Shown here one piece after another: positions 8,648 through 17,969 of a stretch of 64,000 bases of DNA. How positions within the stretch are numbered: the first letter of the stretch is position 1; every line of letters begins with the position of its first letter. The translations under genes and the position numbers were made by a program. The notes beneath the pieces are model-generated. The model did not search any database, was not told the DNA's origin, and saw nothing but the letters and a program-made list of their open reading frames with translations. The DNA comes from Chitinophaga sp. 180180018-3. Its GTDB lineage: Bacteria; Bacteroidota; Bacteroidia; Chitinophagales; Chitinophagaceae. The DNA lies in the NCBI RefSeq assembly GCF_037893185.1, contig NZ_CP140772.1:4464001-4528000 (forward strand). The letters run 5' to 3'.

Positions 8648-9454
8648 TTATATCTCCGGTACCGGCTTCTCGAAGGGATGCTCCTTGCCCATAGCGGCTG
8701 CCTTCATTTTTCTGGCGGTTTCATGGCCAAGATATTTTTCTATCCGGTGTTCGAGCAGATAGATGAGCGGAGTAAGTGCAATGGCTATAATAAACTTGTA
8801 GCTGTAGTTCACCATACAAATAGCGAGTACCCGCTGCCAGCTCCAGTTATTCCCAAGCTTGAATGCGATGTAGAGTACAATGAAACTGTCGACCAGCTGA
8901 GACACAATAGTGGAGCCGGTTGCCCGCAGCCACACGTGCTTATCGCCCGTACGCCGTTTAATCCGGTGAAACACGGTCACATCTACAATCTGGCTCACCA
9001 GGAAAGCTGTGAGGCTACCCAGGATGATCCACATACCCTGTCCGAATATACTCGTAAAGGCAGTTTGCATATCTGCCACGCCATCCGCCGCTTTGCTGCC
9101 TTTCCACCAGGTATCGGCAGGCACGCTCATCGCCACCCAAAACATCAGGAAGGCATAGGATATAAGCGCCACGGCGATATAGGAAATTCGCCGCACTGCC
9201 TTAGGTCCGAAATATTCATTTACCACATCCGTCATCACAAATTCAAGAGGCCATAACAGCACCCCGGCTGTAAGCGTATATGCCAGGCCACTTTCCCCGA
9301 AAAGGGTAAAAGTGTGTACCTGCCTGCCCAGCAGCTGTTCCAGGGAAAATAGTTTTCCGCCGATACACTCTGCAATCAGCGCATTGGCTACAAAAAAGCA
9401 GGCGAATATAACAAAGAGCTTGGTAGGCTTATCATTTAACAGGTTCCGTATCAT
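8648..9454 (-). CDS. Queuosine precursor transporter, YhhQ/VUT family
   Basis: A 268-residue multi-spanning membrane protein of the YhhQ (vitamin uptake-like) family that imports queuosine precursors such as preQ0 or preQ1. Typical segments are FVIFACFFVANALIAE near the N-terminus, WPLEFVMTDVVNEYFG, the conserved SQIVDVTVFHRIKRRTG, and RATGSTIVSQLVDSFIV. Its ATG overlaps the upstream stop by one base (TGATG), implying coupled translation with the small membrane protein before it. No riboswitch is seen upstream of the pair. Confidence 0.88.
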   Translation of the reverse strand: MIRNLLNDKPTKLFVIFACFFVANALIAECIGGKLFSLEQLLGRQVHTFTLFGESGLAYTLTAGVLLWPLEFVMTDVVNEYFGPKAVRRISYIAVALISYAFLMFWVAMSVPADTWWKGSKAADGVADMQTAFTSIFGQGMWIILGSLTAFLVSQIVDVTVFHRIKRRTGDKHVWLRATGSTIVSQLVDSFIVLYIAFKLGNNWSWQRVLAICMVNYSYKFIIAIALTPLIYLLEHRIEKYLGHETARKMKAAAMGKEHPFEKPVPEI

Positions 9455-9735
9455 CAGTAATTAACTATAAGTTGAAATATAAAGATGGCTATGTTGAACA
9501 AATATAACCAGGGCGGCAATGTCTTCCATTGTATTTTTTTTAACCCCAGTAATAAGGCGGTCAGCAAACAAACCAGCCCATTCAGGGGAAATGCCAGACC
9601 TACACCTAACACCAATATGTGATTCACAACTGCATCCAGCGAATGATCATAGGTGGTGATACGCAGAATTTCGCTGATCAGAAAACACAGATTACAAATA
9701 AAAGTCACTTTTAAAAGAAAGCGTATCCAGCGCAT
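9454..9735 (-). CDS. Small three-helix membrane protein, unknown
   Basis: A 93-residue protein made almost entirely of hydrophobic segments: FLLKVTFICNLCFLISEIL, ILVLGVGLAFPLNGLVCLL and LYLFNIAIFIFQLIVNY. No family is recognised. Its stop codon overlaps the start of the YhhQ-type transporter by one base, so the two are co-translated and perhaps co-operate; similar small integral proteins are common before transporter genes in Bacteroidota. It is divergent from the YfhO-like gene, and both promoters must lie in the 62-nt gap. Confidence 0.7.
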   Translation of the reverse strand: MRWIRFLLKVTFICNLCFLISEILRITTYDHSLDAVVNHILVLGVGLAFPLNGLVCLLTALLLGLKKIQWKTLPPWLYLFNIAIFIFQLIVNY

Positions 9736-9760
9736 ATTGAAATTTCGGATAAATTACAGT

Positions 9761-9768
9761 TATTTTTG
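9761..9768 (+). promoter_or_regulatory. -7 promoter element of the YfhO-like gene
   Basis: TATTTTTG is an exact TAnnTTTG match, 29 nt before the ATG at 9798. It leaves a short leader of roughly 22-25 nt. Confidence 0.6.
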
Positions 9769-9797
9769 TTTCTTTAAAACTAAATCAAAAATATCCG

Positions 9798-12284
9798 ATG
9801 AAGCAAAACCGGCTAAAAGCCATTCTTCCGCATCTGGCAGCCATAGGTATCTTCCTGTTGCTGGCAATGGTCTACTGCTCTCCCGCCCTTGAAGGCAAGG
9901 TTGTAAACCAGGCTGATATGAAGAATGTTGAGGGAATGGCCAAAGAGGCAAAGGACTACTATCAGAAAACCGGCGAATATGCACTCTGGAGCAACAGTAT
10001 GTTCTCCGGTATGCCTACCTATGTGGTCTATACCGGCGCTAGCGGTATTAATAAGGTAGCCTATATCCCCAAGTACCTGACCCTTTTTACTCCGGTTCCG
10101 GTAAACATGTTGTTCCTGGCGATGCTATGCATGTACCTGTTGCTATGTGTGCTCGACTTTAAATACTGGATCCGTATTATGGGTGCCATCGCGTTTGCAT
10201 TCTGTTCATATAATGTGATCCTTATCGACGTGGGCCACGTTACCAAAATGTACGACATCGCGCTGATGCCTGCCGTGCTGGCCGGTATTATTCTTACCTA
10301 TCGTGGCAACCTGCTTACCGGTGCGGCCCTGACCACACTGGCCGCCGCGCTGCTGATTTACTTCAACCACCTCCAGATGATCTATTACACCGTGATCATG
10401 GTGGCGGTGCTCGCAGTAGGTGCATTCATACACGCCTTCCGCGAAAAACAGCTGGCGCAATTTTTCAAAGCGTCTGTGCTCCTCCTCATCGGCGGCGCCC
10501 TGGCAGTGCTTACGGCAATGGATAACCTCCTGATCTTCCATGAGTATGCCGATTATACCATGAGAGGAAGTAAATCAGAACTGACCCTCGATAAAGACGA
10601 TATTACCCAGAAGAAATCTTCCGGGCTGGAAATAGAATACGCGTACGACTGGAGCTATGGTAAAGCCGAATCCGGCACATTCCTGATCCCCGGCTATGTG
10701 GGCAATTCTTCCGGGCAGCGCCTCAGCGCCGGTTCCAACTTCGGCCAGCAGATGATCAGTATTGGTGTTCCCGCTGCCCAGGTCGATCAGTTCCTTTCCC
10801 AACAAAAACTGCCGCTGTATTACGGCGCACAGTCGAAAGGCACTTCCGGCCCCGTTTATGTTGGTGCCATCATCTGCTTCCTTTTCGTATTGTCGTTGCT
10901 GTTAGTAAAGAGCTGGCACAAATGGTGGCTCATTGCTGTGACCATTATCGGCTTCATACTGGCCTGGGGGAAGAACCTCGGCTTTATCAATGACTTCCTC
11001 TTCTATCACCTGCCCATGTACAACAAGTTCCGTGCACCTGCACAGGCACTGGTACTCCCCTCCCTCACCTTTGTGGTGCTGGCCTGCTGGGGATTGCAGG
11101 AGGTAGCTGCCGGCAATCATACCAAAGAAGAGTTATTGAAAAAACTGAAACAGGCCCTGCTCATCACGGGCGGTTTTATCGTTGGTTTCTTCCTCATCAC
11201 CAATTTCTTCACAGGCTTCAGCAGCGCCAGCGATGCAGGCATGTTGCAGTACTTCTCCCAGATGATGGGCGGTGAAGAAAATGGCAAACTCCTGATACGC
11301 GCGCTGGAAAAGGATCGTAGCAGCCTGTTGCTGAAAGACAGCTTCCGCTCCGTTATATTTATCCTGATTGCTGCCGGCGCCATCTGGGCTTATCTCCAGG
11401 GCAAACTGAAGTGGATGCCTGCTGCATTGATCATCGTTGCTGCCGTAACGATCGACCTGATCGGCGTAGACAGGAACTACCTCAACAACGATAGCTTCGT
11501 GGACGATATCAGCTTCATGCAGGAACTGCAGCCTTCCGCAGCCGACCAGCAGATCAGGCAGGATCCTGATCCTTATTACCGTGTGCTGAACGTAGCCACT
11601 GCTCCGTTCGATGATGCTTCTCCATCTTACTTCCACAAAAACATCGGTGGCTACAGCCCCGCCAAACTGTGGATCTACCAGGATCTCATCACACATCAGA
11701 TCTCCAAAAACAACATGAAGGTGTTGAATATGCTCAACGCCAAATATATCATCGTGCCCGACCAGAAAACCGGTCAACCTGTCGCGCAGCGCAACCCTGA
11801 CGCCTATGGCAATGCCTGGTTCGTGAAGGATATCGTTTGGGCGCCGGACGCCAATACGGAAATGAAAACGCTGGATTACCTGAATACACGCGATTCTGCG
11901 GTCATCGACAAACGCTTCGAAAAACAACTGGGTACCTTCAAACCCGGCGCCGATAGCAGCGCTTCCATCAAACTCACGCAGTATGGCCTGAACAAACTGG
12001 AATATACCTCCCATAACAGCCAGGATGGTTTCGGCGTGTTCTCTGAAATCTACTACCCTGCCGGCTGGGATGCTTTCATCGATGGCAAGCCGGTAGATAT
12101 CATCCGTACCAACTATGCACTTCGCGGTTTCAAAATACCCGCCGGCGATCATAAGATAGAAATGAAATTCTATCCCAAAACCTTCTTCACCGGCCTGAAA
12201 ATAGCCAGCACGTCCTCAACGCTGCTGCTGATACTCGTGTTGCTCGCGTTTGCATGGCAAGCCTATAAAGAATTAAGAATATAG
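9798..12284 (+). CDS. YfhO family membrane protein
   Basis: An 828-residue integral membrane protein of the YfhO family (PF09586). The N-terminal two-thirds carries a dozen or more hydrophobic helices, with an early periplasmic or extracellular segment NQADMKNVEGMAKEAKDYY. The C-terminal third is soluble, ending in one last helix and the tail KELRI. YfhO proteins resemble GT-C type glycosyltransferases and have been linked to glycosylation of teichoic acids in Bacillus; the role in Bacteroidota is not established. The last four codons and the stop lie inside the arm of a long palindrome, so the C-terminal tail is encoded by repeat sequence. Confidence 0.88.
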   Translation: MKQNRLKAILPHLAAIGIFLLLAMVYCSPALEGKVVNQADMKNVEGMAKEAKDYYQKTGEYALWSNSMFSGMPTYVVYTGASGINKVAYIPKYLTLFTPVPVNMLFLAMLCMYLLLCVLDFKYWIRIMGAIAFAFCSYNVILIDVGHVTKMYDIALMPAVLAGIILTYRGNLLTGAALTTLAAALLIYFNHLQMIYYTVIMVAVLAVGAFIHAFREKQLAQFFKASVLLLIGGALAVLTAMDNLLIFHEYADYTMRGSKSELTLDKDDITQKKSSGLEIEYAYDWSYGKAESGTFLIPGYVGNSSGQRLSAGSNFGQQMISIGVPAAQVDQFLSQQKLPLYYGAQSKGTSGPVYVGAIICFLFVLSLLLVKSWHKWWLIAVTIIGFILAWGKNLGFINDFLFYHLPMYNKFRAPAQALVLPSLTFVVLACWGLQEVAAGNHTKEELLKKLKQALLITGGFIVGFFLITNFFTGFSSASDAGMLQYFSQMMGGEENGKLLIRALEKDRSSLLLKDSFRSVIFILIAAGAIWAYLQGKLKWMPAALIIVAAVTIDLIGVDRNYLNNDSFVDDISFMQELQPSAADQQIRQDPDPYYRVLNVATAPFDDASPSYFHKNIGGYSPAKLWIYQDLITHQISKNNMKVLNMLNAKYIIVPDQKTGQPVAQRNPDAYGNAWFVKDIVWAPDANTEMKTLDYLNTRDSAVIDKRFEKQLGTFKPGADSSASIKLTQYGLNKLEYTSHNSQDGFGVFSEIYYPAGWDAFIDGKPVDIIRTNYALRGFKIPAGDHKIEMKFYPKTFFTGLKIASTSSTLLLILVLLAFAWQAYKELRI

Positions 12285-12393
12285 AAAGAAGAATTAAGAA
12301 TGAAGGGCGAAGACCTAAGCGAATGTATAATAACCACACTCGCTTAGGTCTTCGCCCTTCATTCTTAATTCTTCTTTCTATATTCTTAATTCT
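12269..12393. repeat. Core palindrome A (54-nt perfect arms)
   Basis: Arms 12269-12322 and 12340-12393 are perfect inverted copies with a 17-nt loop. The inner end holds the core GCGAAGACCTAAGCG; the outer part is built from GAATTAAGAA-type words. The left arm overlaps the last codons and stop of the YfhO-like gene, and the right arm ends 2 nt before the stop of the convergent glycosyltransferase gene. Confidence 0.95.
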
Positions 12394-12395
12394 CC

Positions 12396-13151
12396 TCAGT
12401 ACCGTTTCCTGAAGAAATACCTCACGCCTATCCACAAATGGTTCGTGAAATTCGGTAAATGCCCGTAATACCTGCTAAGTATCCTGTAGCGTTCCTTCCA
12501 GGCTTTCTGCTGATGCTGTTTGGAAGTACCGCCTACACGAAAGCGGGATATCACCTGATGCGTGTTGCAGATGTTATGAGATGCTTTCAGGGTGCGGATC
12601 ATCCAGTCGATGTCAGCGCAGATCCTGTATTGCAGATCATACAGAGGGCTCAGGCTGCGGCGAACAATATAAGCCTGATGAGATACTACCATGCCGTGTT
12701 TCAGGCTTTTCCAGTTGAGTTGTTCCGGCACTTTGTGCGGCGTTTGTTCAGAGCGTAAGCCGATATCGTTGCCGTTTTCATCCATGAACATAGCTTCTCC
12801 ATAATACACGTCGGCATTGGGGCCGGAGGCAAATACACGGCGGATAACATCATTATCAGCGAGTACATCGTCGGCATTGAGGAACAGCAGGTAATCGCCG
12901 GTGGCGAGTTGCATGCCTTTGTTCATCGCATCGTATAAGCCTTTATCTTTTTCAGAGATCACTTTGGCTATTCCGGAGCGATATTTTCCAATTACGCCCA
13001 TGGTGTTATCCTTAGAGGCGCCATCTATGATAATATATTCAATATGCGGATAGCTTTGCGCTAACACGCTCTGAATGGTATTTTCAATAAATTTTTCGGC
13101 GTTAAAACATACGGTGACAATGCTTAATACCGGTGAAACAGTGTCGTTCAT
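12396..13151 (-). CDS. GT2 family glycosyltransferase
   Basis: A 251-residue GT-A fold transferase. Family features are LSIVTVCFNAEKFIENTIQS at the N-terminus, IIIDGASKDNT, EKDKGLYDAMNKG and the metal/nucleotide-binding FLNADD. It transfers a sugar from a nucleotide donor onto a lipid-linked or other acceptor at the cytoplasmic side. Last gene of a five-gene minus-strand operon; it begins 11 nt after the upstream GT4 gene. The sugar cannot be named. Confidence 0.9.
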   Translation of the reverse strand: MNDTVSPVLSIVTVCFNAEKFIENTIQSVLAQSYPHIEYIIIDGASKDNTMGVIGKYRSGIAKVISEKDKGLYDAMNKGMQLATGDYLLFLNADDVLADNDVIRRVFASGPNADVYYGEAMFMDENGNDIGLRSEQTPHKVPEQLNWKSLKHGMVVSHQAYIVRRSLSPLYDLQYRICADIDWMIRTLKASHNICNTHQVISRFRVGGTSKQHQQKAWKERYRILSRYYGHLPNFTNHLWIGVRYFFRKRY

Positions 13152-13162
13152 GCTGTTGTTGA

Positions 13163-14404
13163 TTACGATGTGCGCTGTATCAGCTGAAACAGGCGATAAT
13201 ACTGATCCGCTACTACCTTCATCCCAAAATGCTGTGTGATATAGGTTCTGGCGGTTTGCCCGAATTGTTGGCAGGTAGATGGCTGCTGCAATAGTTCCAG
13301 CGTGCGGGTAGCAAACAGCTCATGATTTCCCGGGGGGATTACATAACCTGTAGCGCCGTCCAGCACTATTTCCCGGCAGCCACCTACATCAAAAGTAATG
13401 CAGGCTGTTTCGCAGCTGCCTGCTTCTATCAGCACATTGGGCAGGTTATCTGCCTTTGTCGGATAAAAGAAGATATCGCTGGCGCTGTAACATTGCATCA
13501 TTCGCAGGGTGTCTTTCACATAGCCGGTGTATACACACTGCAGATGTTTGAACTCTCCTGGCAACCTGTCGCGGCCTATCATGAGCAGATATACGGTATG
13601 ATCCAGCTGTTCATCGAGCAGCCGGAGGATCTTCATTAATTCAGCCCCGCCTTTGAATTCACTGGCAAACAGGCGCTCGGATACGAAGGTGATCACCGGC
13701 GCGGTAGCTGGTAAGCCCAGCGATGCTCTGGCTGCCGCCTTGTCCTGGGGCCGGAAGTAATCGGTATCGATGGGATTGGGAATGTGATACAGCGGCTTTT
13801 GCCTTGTAAGCGGACTTTCCACCGTCATGTCATACAACCAGCGGGACGGTGATATGATGTGCAGATTGCTTGCCTCATACAGGCGCTGCTTACGCCGCAT
13901 CAGGTAGTTGCCGGTGGGCAGTCCCATCGCCGGCGCATGCCGGTGCTCCGATTTTCCTGCACGTCCGTTTTTCCAGCTCGTATCTCCGAAAGTATGCGCA
14001 GCATTGCCGGTTAGTGCCCACATGTCGTGCAGCGTCCATGCAACCGGCGCCAGGGCCGACAGCCTTGGCAATAAACCGGCATCGAAATAACCGCCGTGAA
14101 TATTGTGCAGGCTGATCACATCGGGCCGGAAGCTTTGCGCGGCGCGCATGATAGCGTTAGTAGAAAACGGAAAATAAAGATATTGCAGCCCTAGCTTGTT
14201 ACTCACCACATTCCATCCACGCTCTGTAACATGCCTGAACGTACCCGGCCGGGTCAGGGTCACATTCGGGGCGGAAGTATGCCGGTCGCCCACCACGAAG
14301 TGATTCTCCGTCTGATGATAAACAGCAAGCCCCTCCGCAATCCGTTGCGCTGCAATGGCTGCTCCGCCACTGTTTTCATACTTATTGATAAATAATACTT
14401 TCAC
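13163..14404 (-). CDS. GT4 family glycosyltransferase
   Basis: A 413-residue GT-B fold transferase. The N-terminal half starts MKVLFINKYENSGGAAIAAQ, a usual glycine-rich opening, and includes DVISLHNIHGGYF. The C-terminal half has the donor-binding motif NVLIEAGSCETACITFDVGG with the paired glutamate region of GT4 enzymes. It begins one codon-length after the deacetylase gene (3-nt gap) and is 11 nt from the following GT2 gene, so all are one transcript. It likely extends a surface polysaccharide. Confidence 0.9.
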   Translation of the reverse strand: MKVLFINKYENSGGAAIAAQRIAEGLAVYHQTENHFVVGDRHTSAPNVTLTRPGTFRHVTERGWNVVSNKLGLQYLYFPFSTNAIMRAAQSFRPDVISLHNIHGGYFDAGLLPRLSALAPVAWTLHDMWALTGNAAHTFGDTSWKNGRAGKSEHRHAPAMGLPTGNYLMRRKQRLYEASNLHIISPSRWLYDMTVESPLTRQKPLYHIPNPIDTDYFRPQDKAAARASLGLPATAPVITFVSERLFASEFKGGAELMKILRLLDEQLDHTVYLLMIGRDRLPGEFKHLQCVYTGYVKDTLRMMQCYSASDIFFYPTKADNLPNVLIEAGSCETACITFDVGGCREIVLDGATGYVIPPGNHELFATRTLELLQQPSTCQQFGQTARTYITQHFGMKVVADQYYRLFQLIQRTS

Positions 14405-14407
14405 CGG

Positions 14408-15406
14408 CTAGTATTTAAAGAACTGTTGCATATTCCGGCTGAACACATCAGGCGCCCAGTCGCGCACCAGTATCCGCGGCAATGCGTAAGGATTACTCCA
14501 CGTATGTACCTGACCGTGATAGTTGGCACATACCAGCTGCAATCCGAGCGCCTTGCAGGCTTTTATACTGTCTGCATTATAATATCGTTTGCTGCCCAGG
14601 AATTTACGTCCGCCGAAAGGATAAGAAAAATGTACCTGCGGCGCATGCAGCACTCCTTCCAGTATTTCCTTCGATTGGCCTATTTCATGATATTGCTCAT
14701 CATAGCTCAGCATGCCCACCGCCGGATGACGGTGTGTATGGCAGCCTATGGTCACCTGTTTCGATCCGCTCATTGCCCTCAGCTCATCCCAGGTCATCAG
14801 CCGGTGCGATACACGCCCCGCGGCATCTGTGCCGGCCCATTGATACAGCTGTTGCATAGTGGCGTCGATCACATCCGGCTTGCAGAAGCGAAGTACCTGC
14901 TGCAGCGCATAATACGTATCTTTTATCGACTGCAGCGTATTGGTAGCATACTGCCACGTTTGCCCGTTAATGCCAATATTCAGCACCGGTGGCAGGCTTT
15001 CAGCGGTGAGCAGCACACGTTCCAGGTCGTCCCACCAAAGCTCGTAACCGGTATTAATTTTAGAAGTGGTAATGTAAAAAAGCGCAGGCGTCTGGTGTTG
15101 CTCCAGCAATGGCAAGGCTTCCAGGTAATTATCTGCATACCCGTCATCAAAGGTGATGAATACCGACCTTTCCGGAAATGGCTTTTTATTTTTTACGTGA
15201 TACAAAAACTGATCGGCATCCAATACATGATAATCTGATGCCAGATGCGCCAGATGGGCGCTGAAATTAGCGGGTGTAACCGACAACTCCTGTGGGTCCT
15301 GCGGCAAGGTGGTAACACGGTGATAAAGCAACACCACTGCCGGCCGCTGCACTTTATTAGCTACATAATGCACTACAGAAAATATCTTATCGCTCAGGTT
15401 GCCCAT
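14408..15406 (-). CDS. Polysaccharide deacetylase (NodB/CE4)
   Basis: A 332-residue protein with the NodB homology domain: FITFDDGYADNYLEALPL (catalytic and metal-binding Asp pair) and IGCHTHRHP, the zinc-binding H-x3-H motif. CE4 enzymes remove N- or O-acetyl groups from glycans. No signal peptide is evident (MGNLSDKIFSVVHYVANK), so it may act on a precursor in the cytoplasm or be exported atypically. It lies between a methyltransferase gene (24 nt) and a GT4 gene (3 nt), pointing to modification of the same polysaccharide. Confidence 0.88.
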   Translation of the reverse strand: MGNLSDKIFSVVHYVANKVQRPAVVLLYHRVTTLPQDPQELSVTPANFSAHLAHLASDYHVLDADQFLYHVKNKKPFPERSVFITFDDGYADNYLEALPLLEQHQTPALFYITTSKINTGYELWWDDLERVLLTAESLPPVLNIGINGQTWQYATNTLQSIKDTYYALQQVLRFCKPDVIDATMQQLYQWAGTDAAGRVSHRLMTWDELRAMSGSKQVTIGCHTHRHPAVGMLSYDEQYHEIGQSKEILEGVLHAPQVHFSYPFGGRKFLGSKRYYNADSIKACKALGLQLVCANYHGQVHTWSNPYALPRILVRDWAPDVFSRNMQQFFKY

Positions 15407-15430
15407 CAGTTCAATTGGCTTTTTATCAGG

Positions 15431-16123
15431 TTACACTTTCGTTGCCCTCACTGCAATGATAACCGGGTATACGGGATCCCGGTAATCTAATTCCTCCTGC
15501 AACAGCTCTTCTGCTGAAATGCCCTGCAGGATGGCAGTACAGGTAAGTACGTTGCCATAGCTGGTCACTTCAACATTGTCTTTTCCAAACACTTCTCCGA
15601 ATACTCTCTCTGCCGATTGTGGCGTGAAGCGCCAGTAGTCGCCCCAGCGCTGCGCATCATAAGCGGAGATCTGTGTGGCGCCGGCCAGTGTGGCCAGCAG
15701 CACCCCTCCCGGTTTCAACAGGTGCCACGCCCCTTCTATGGCGGTTTTGAAATCGTATATAAAGTTAAATGTCTGCGTACAAATGAAACAGTCGATATGA
15801 TTCTCTGGTAAAGATGCCCTGTTCGTCAGGTCTCCCACAATAGTAACCTGGCTGCCCGGCTGCACATGCAGCACTTCAAAGCTGCTGACATTAGCCCCGA
15901 ACTGTTTCGAATAGCTGCTTTCCGCAATCTCCAGTACGTGACCGTGAATATCGGCGGAATGCGAACGCAGGAAATCCGTGATGTAATGCCGGTCTACCGG
16001 TGTGCCCCTGTCGAACCCAAAGGTGGTAGACAATGGCTGCAGACGCCGCAAACTGTCCCAGGCAACAGGTGATATCACCTCCCGCTTCATCTTCCTGAAT
16101 ATTTTCCGGATTACTTTAAGCAT
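15431..16123 (-). CDS. SAM-dependent methyltransferase, class I-like
   Basis: A 230-residue protein whose central part follows the Rossmann methyltransferase order: HVLEIAESSYSKQFG takes the place of the usual glycine-rich SAM loop, then VGDLTNRASLPENHIDCFIC, and LLKPGGVLLATLAG. The SAM loop lacks the common GxGxG spacing, seen also in other glycan-operon methyltransferases of this type. It may methylate a sugar or cap a glycan. Its ATG overlaps the end of the upstream glycosyltransferase gene by 8 nt. Confidence 0.8.
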   Translation of the reverse strand: MLKVIRKIFRKMKREVISPVAWDSLRRLQPLSTTFGFDRGTPVDRHYITDFLRSHSADIHGHVLEIAESSYSKQFGANVSSFEVLHVQPGSQVTIVGDLTNRASLPENHIDCFICTQTFNFIYDFKTAIEGAWHLLKPGGVLLATLAGATQISAYDAQRWGDYWRFTPQSAERVFGEVFGKDNVEVTSYGNVLTCTAILQGISAEELLQEELDYRDPVYPVIIAVRATKV

Positions 16124-17054
16124 GCCCTGTTATTTTCTTCCAGTATTTTTTAAGCCTGTTCTTAATCTTGGCGGAGATGGTCATTCCTGCATTTGCCCGG
16201 AGAAATTTTGCAAACAGTTTTTCCATTTGCAGATTATTCGTCACCGGGATAGCGTCTACCTCCACCGGATGCTGATATATTTCCGTATACAGCCAGTCTT
16301 CTTCTTTGTAATGATGCGTAGCAGCTGCCACATTACCATCATGCCTTACGAGCGATTTCACCGGATACAACGTCAGCATATCGTGTATATAAGCAGTGGC
16401 CCGCCAGCGGATAGCCCAGGAGCTTACTTTCCCCTGTTTATGCTGATGCAGCATACGGAAAAAAGGATAAGCACCCCAGAAATCGAATGCCTGTTTCAGC
16501 CGTTTTGCTTTTATCTCTTCAATTACTTTATCGGTATCTCTTTCAAACTTATCCCAGGCCCTTTGCCAGGTGGCCCAGCCCAGGCTGCCTGGATCATGCA
16601 CCAAAAAGGTAGATGCCTGATAATCTGCCGGCATTTCAAACGGATATAAAAAACCATGTACTGCCATTACATTTTCTGCATTGGCATAGCGGTTAAGTCC
16701 GTCGTTGATAAATTTCAGGAAGAAAGGCGATACGGTAAGATCATCTTCCAATACAATCACCCGGCCGTGCCTGTTGATGACTTCAGTAACCCCATCTATC
16801 ACGGAAGTAGCCAGCCCCTTGTTTTTCACCGCTTCATACACCACCACCTGCCCGCACCACTGACGGCTGTGCACAATATCCCTCACCTGCCTGATCAGCC
16901 CCAGCTGAGCATCAGAAGCGCCGGCCTTCGGCCCGTCACAATAAACATATAGAGTACTTTCCCCCGCTTCCTTATTATCACTCAGATGCTGTAAGGTGCT
17001 TAAAGTCAGCTCTGGCCGGTTATATGCGAATAATACGATGGGAGCAAATTCCAT
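16116..17054 (-). CDS. Glycosyltransferase, GT-A fold (GNT-I/GT2-like)
   Basis: A 312-residue transferase, first gene of the operon. It opens with IVLFAYNRPELTLSTLQHL and carries VIVLEDDLTVSPFFLKFIN, the acidic motif seen in GNT-I-like (GT13-related) and some GT2 enzymes, then GSLGWATWQRAWDKF. Its product probably adds a sugar to the same surface glycan as the rest of the operon. The last 8 nt overlap the methyltransferase start, a sign of coupled translation. Confidence 0.85.
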   Translation of the reverse strand: MEFAPIVLFAYNRPELTLSTLQHLSDNKEAGESTLYVYCDGPKAGASDAQLGLIRQVRDIVHSRQWCGQVVVYEAVKNKGLATSVIDGVTEVINRHGRVIVLEDDLTVSPFFLKFINDGLNRYANAENVMAVHGFLYPFEMPADYQASTFLVHDPGSLGWATWQRAWDKFERDTDKVIEEIKAKRLKQAFDFWGAYPFFRMLHQHKQGKVSSWAIRWRATAYIHDMLTLYPVKSLVRHDGNVAAATHHYKEEDWLYTEIYQHPVEVDAIPVTNNLQMEKLFAKFLRANAGMTISAKIKNRLKKYWKKITGHA

Positions 17055-17133
17055 GTTATGAAAAGATACTGCGCTGAATTAAAAAGGGTAAAAATCGTAT
17101 AAAATTAACAATAAAACAAATATGAGAACCGGG

Positions 17134-17805
17134 CTATAACCGGCCTGCGCCGGCAAAATAGCGCTTCCAGTAAGGTTCGTTCAGATCACTGATCATCACG
17201 CCGGCACTGGTAGAAGCATGCACAAATTTATCGTTCTCAAGGTAAATACCTACGTGAGAAATACGCCGGTGATGGATACGGAAGAAAACCAAATCACCTT
17301 CCCGCAGATCCTTCAGCCCGAGCCGCTTTACCTGCGTGAACAGGTCAGCAGAATTTCCCGACAATGCCATCTGAAATACGGTATTCATCAGCGTATTCAC
17401 AAATCCGGAGCAATCGATGCCGTCTTTCGTTTTTCCCCCCAGCCGGTACGGCGTACCATACCATTCTTCGATGAAGCCATACAATTGCTGATTCAACACA
17501 TCTTCTACAGGAACATCCAGCAGCTGGGCATACTTAAACTGCCAGCCCTGCGCATTTTCCAGGCTGGCGCTCCCCATCGTAATATTTTTGCTGATGCTGA
17601 CGTCTTTTGAAGAGGAAGAATTATTGCGGGAATGACGGCTGGCAGAAATACCGTTAATGAATTCAATACGTCCGTTATTCCTGCTCGCAGTGGGTGTGTT
17701 GACTGTTTTCTTATTCGCGCTGGTTTTCTTCAGGGAGGCGCAGGAACTGAGTGACAATGCACATATCGATAACTTCACAACTAAGTGTCCCTTTACTCTG
17801 ATCAT
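17134..17805 (-). CDS. NlpC/P60 (C40) peptidase lipoprotein
   Basis: A 223-residue lipoprotein hydrolase. The lipobox LSSC puts the lipidated cysteine at residue 22. After a serine- and asparagine-rich linker (about residues 30-75) the NlpC/P60 domain shows the catalytic Cys132 in GIDCSGF, His184 in RISHVGIY and a third polar residue position at FVHAS. Such enzymes cut the peptide side chains of peptidoglycan, usually after D-glutamate. Probably periplasmic, attached to the outer membrane. An exact -7 promoter match lies 30 nt upstream. Confidence 0.9.
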   Translation of the reverse strand: MIRVKGHLVVKLSICALSLSSCASLKKTSANKKTVNTPTASRNNGRIEFINGISASRHSRNNSSSSKDVSISKNITMGSASLENAQGWQFKYAQLLDVPVEDVLNQQLYGFIEEWYGTPYRLGGKTKDGIDCSGFVNTLMNTVFQMALSGNSADLFTQVKRLGLKDLREGDLVFFRIHHRRISHVGIYLENDKFVHASTSAGVMISDLNEPYWKRYFAGAGRL

Positions 17806-17834
17806 AAGCTTCTGGCTAAATTTTCGCTAAAATA

Positions 17835-17842
17835 CAAATATA
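17835..17842 (-). promoter_or_regulatory. -7 promoter element of the NlpC/P60 gene
   Basis: The minus strand reads TATATTTG, an exact TAnnTTTG match, 29 nt before the ATG at 17805. Confidence 0.5.
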
Positions 17843-17937
17843 TAGCGATTTACAAATTGCAGAATTCATGAAATATAATCTCAATAAAGGGTGCATAACT
17901 TCCTGCGTCGTCCGGACCTATAGTTATTTTTTTACCT

Positions 17938-17945
17938 TATTTTTG
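17938..17945 (+). promoter_or_regulatory. -7 promoter element of dnaE
   Basis: TATTTTTG is an exact TAnnTTTG match, 24 nt before the dnaE ATG, giving a leader of about 18 nt. Confidence 0.6.
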
Positions 17946-17969
17946 TCGCTTGACGAAATAGATTAGCAG

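Noticed and set aside
11133..12152. 339-codon open frame antisense to the YfhO-like gene
   Set aside because: Fully inside a clearly coding gene, with no domain or start signal; a shadow of biased codon use.
12269..12393. Insertion sequence or its terminal repeats
   Set aside because: Arms enclose only a 17-nt loop with no coding sequence, and no target-site duplication is evident around this or the other palindromes.
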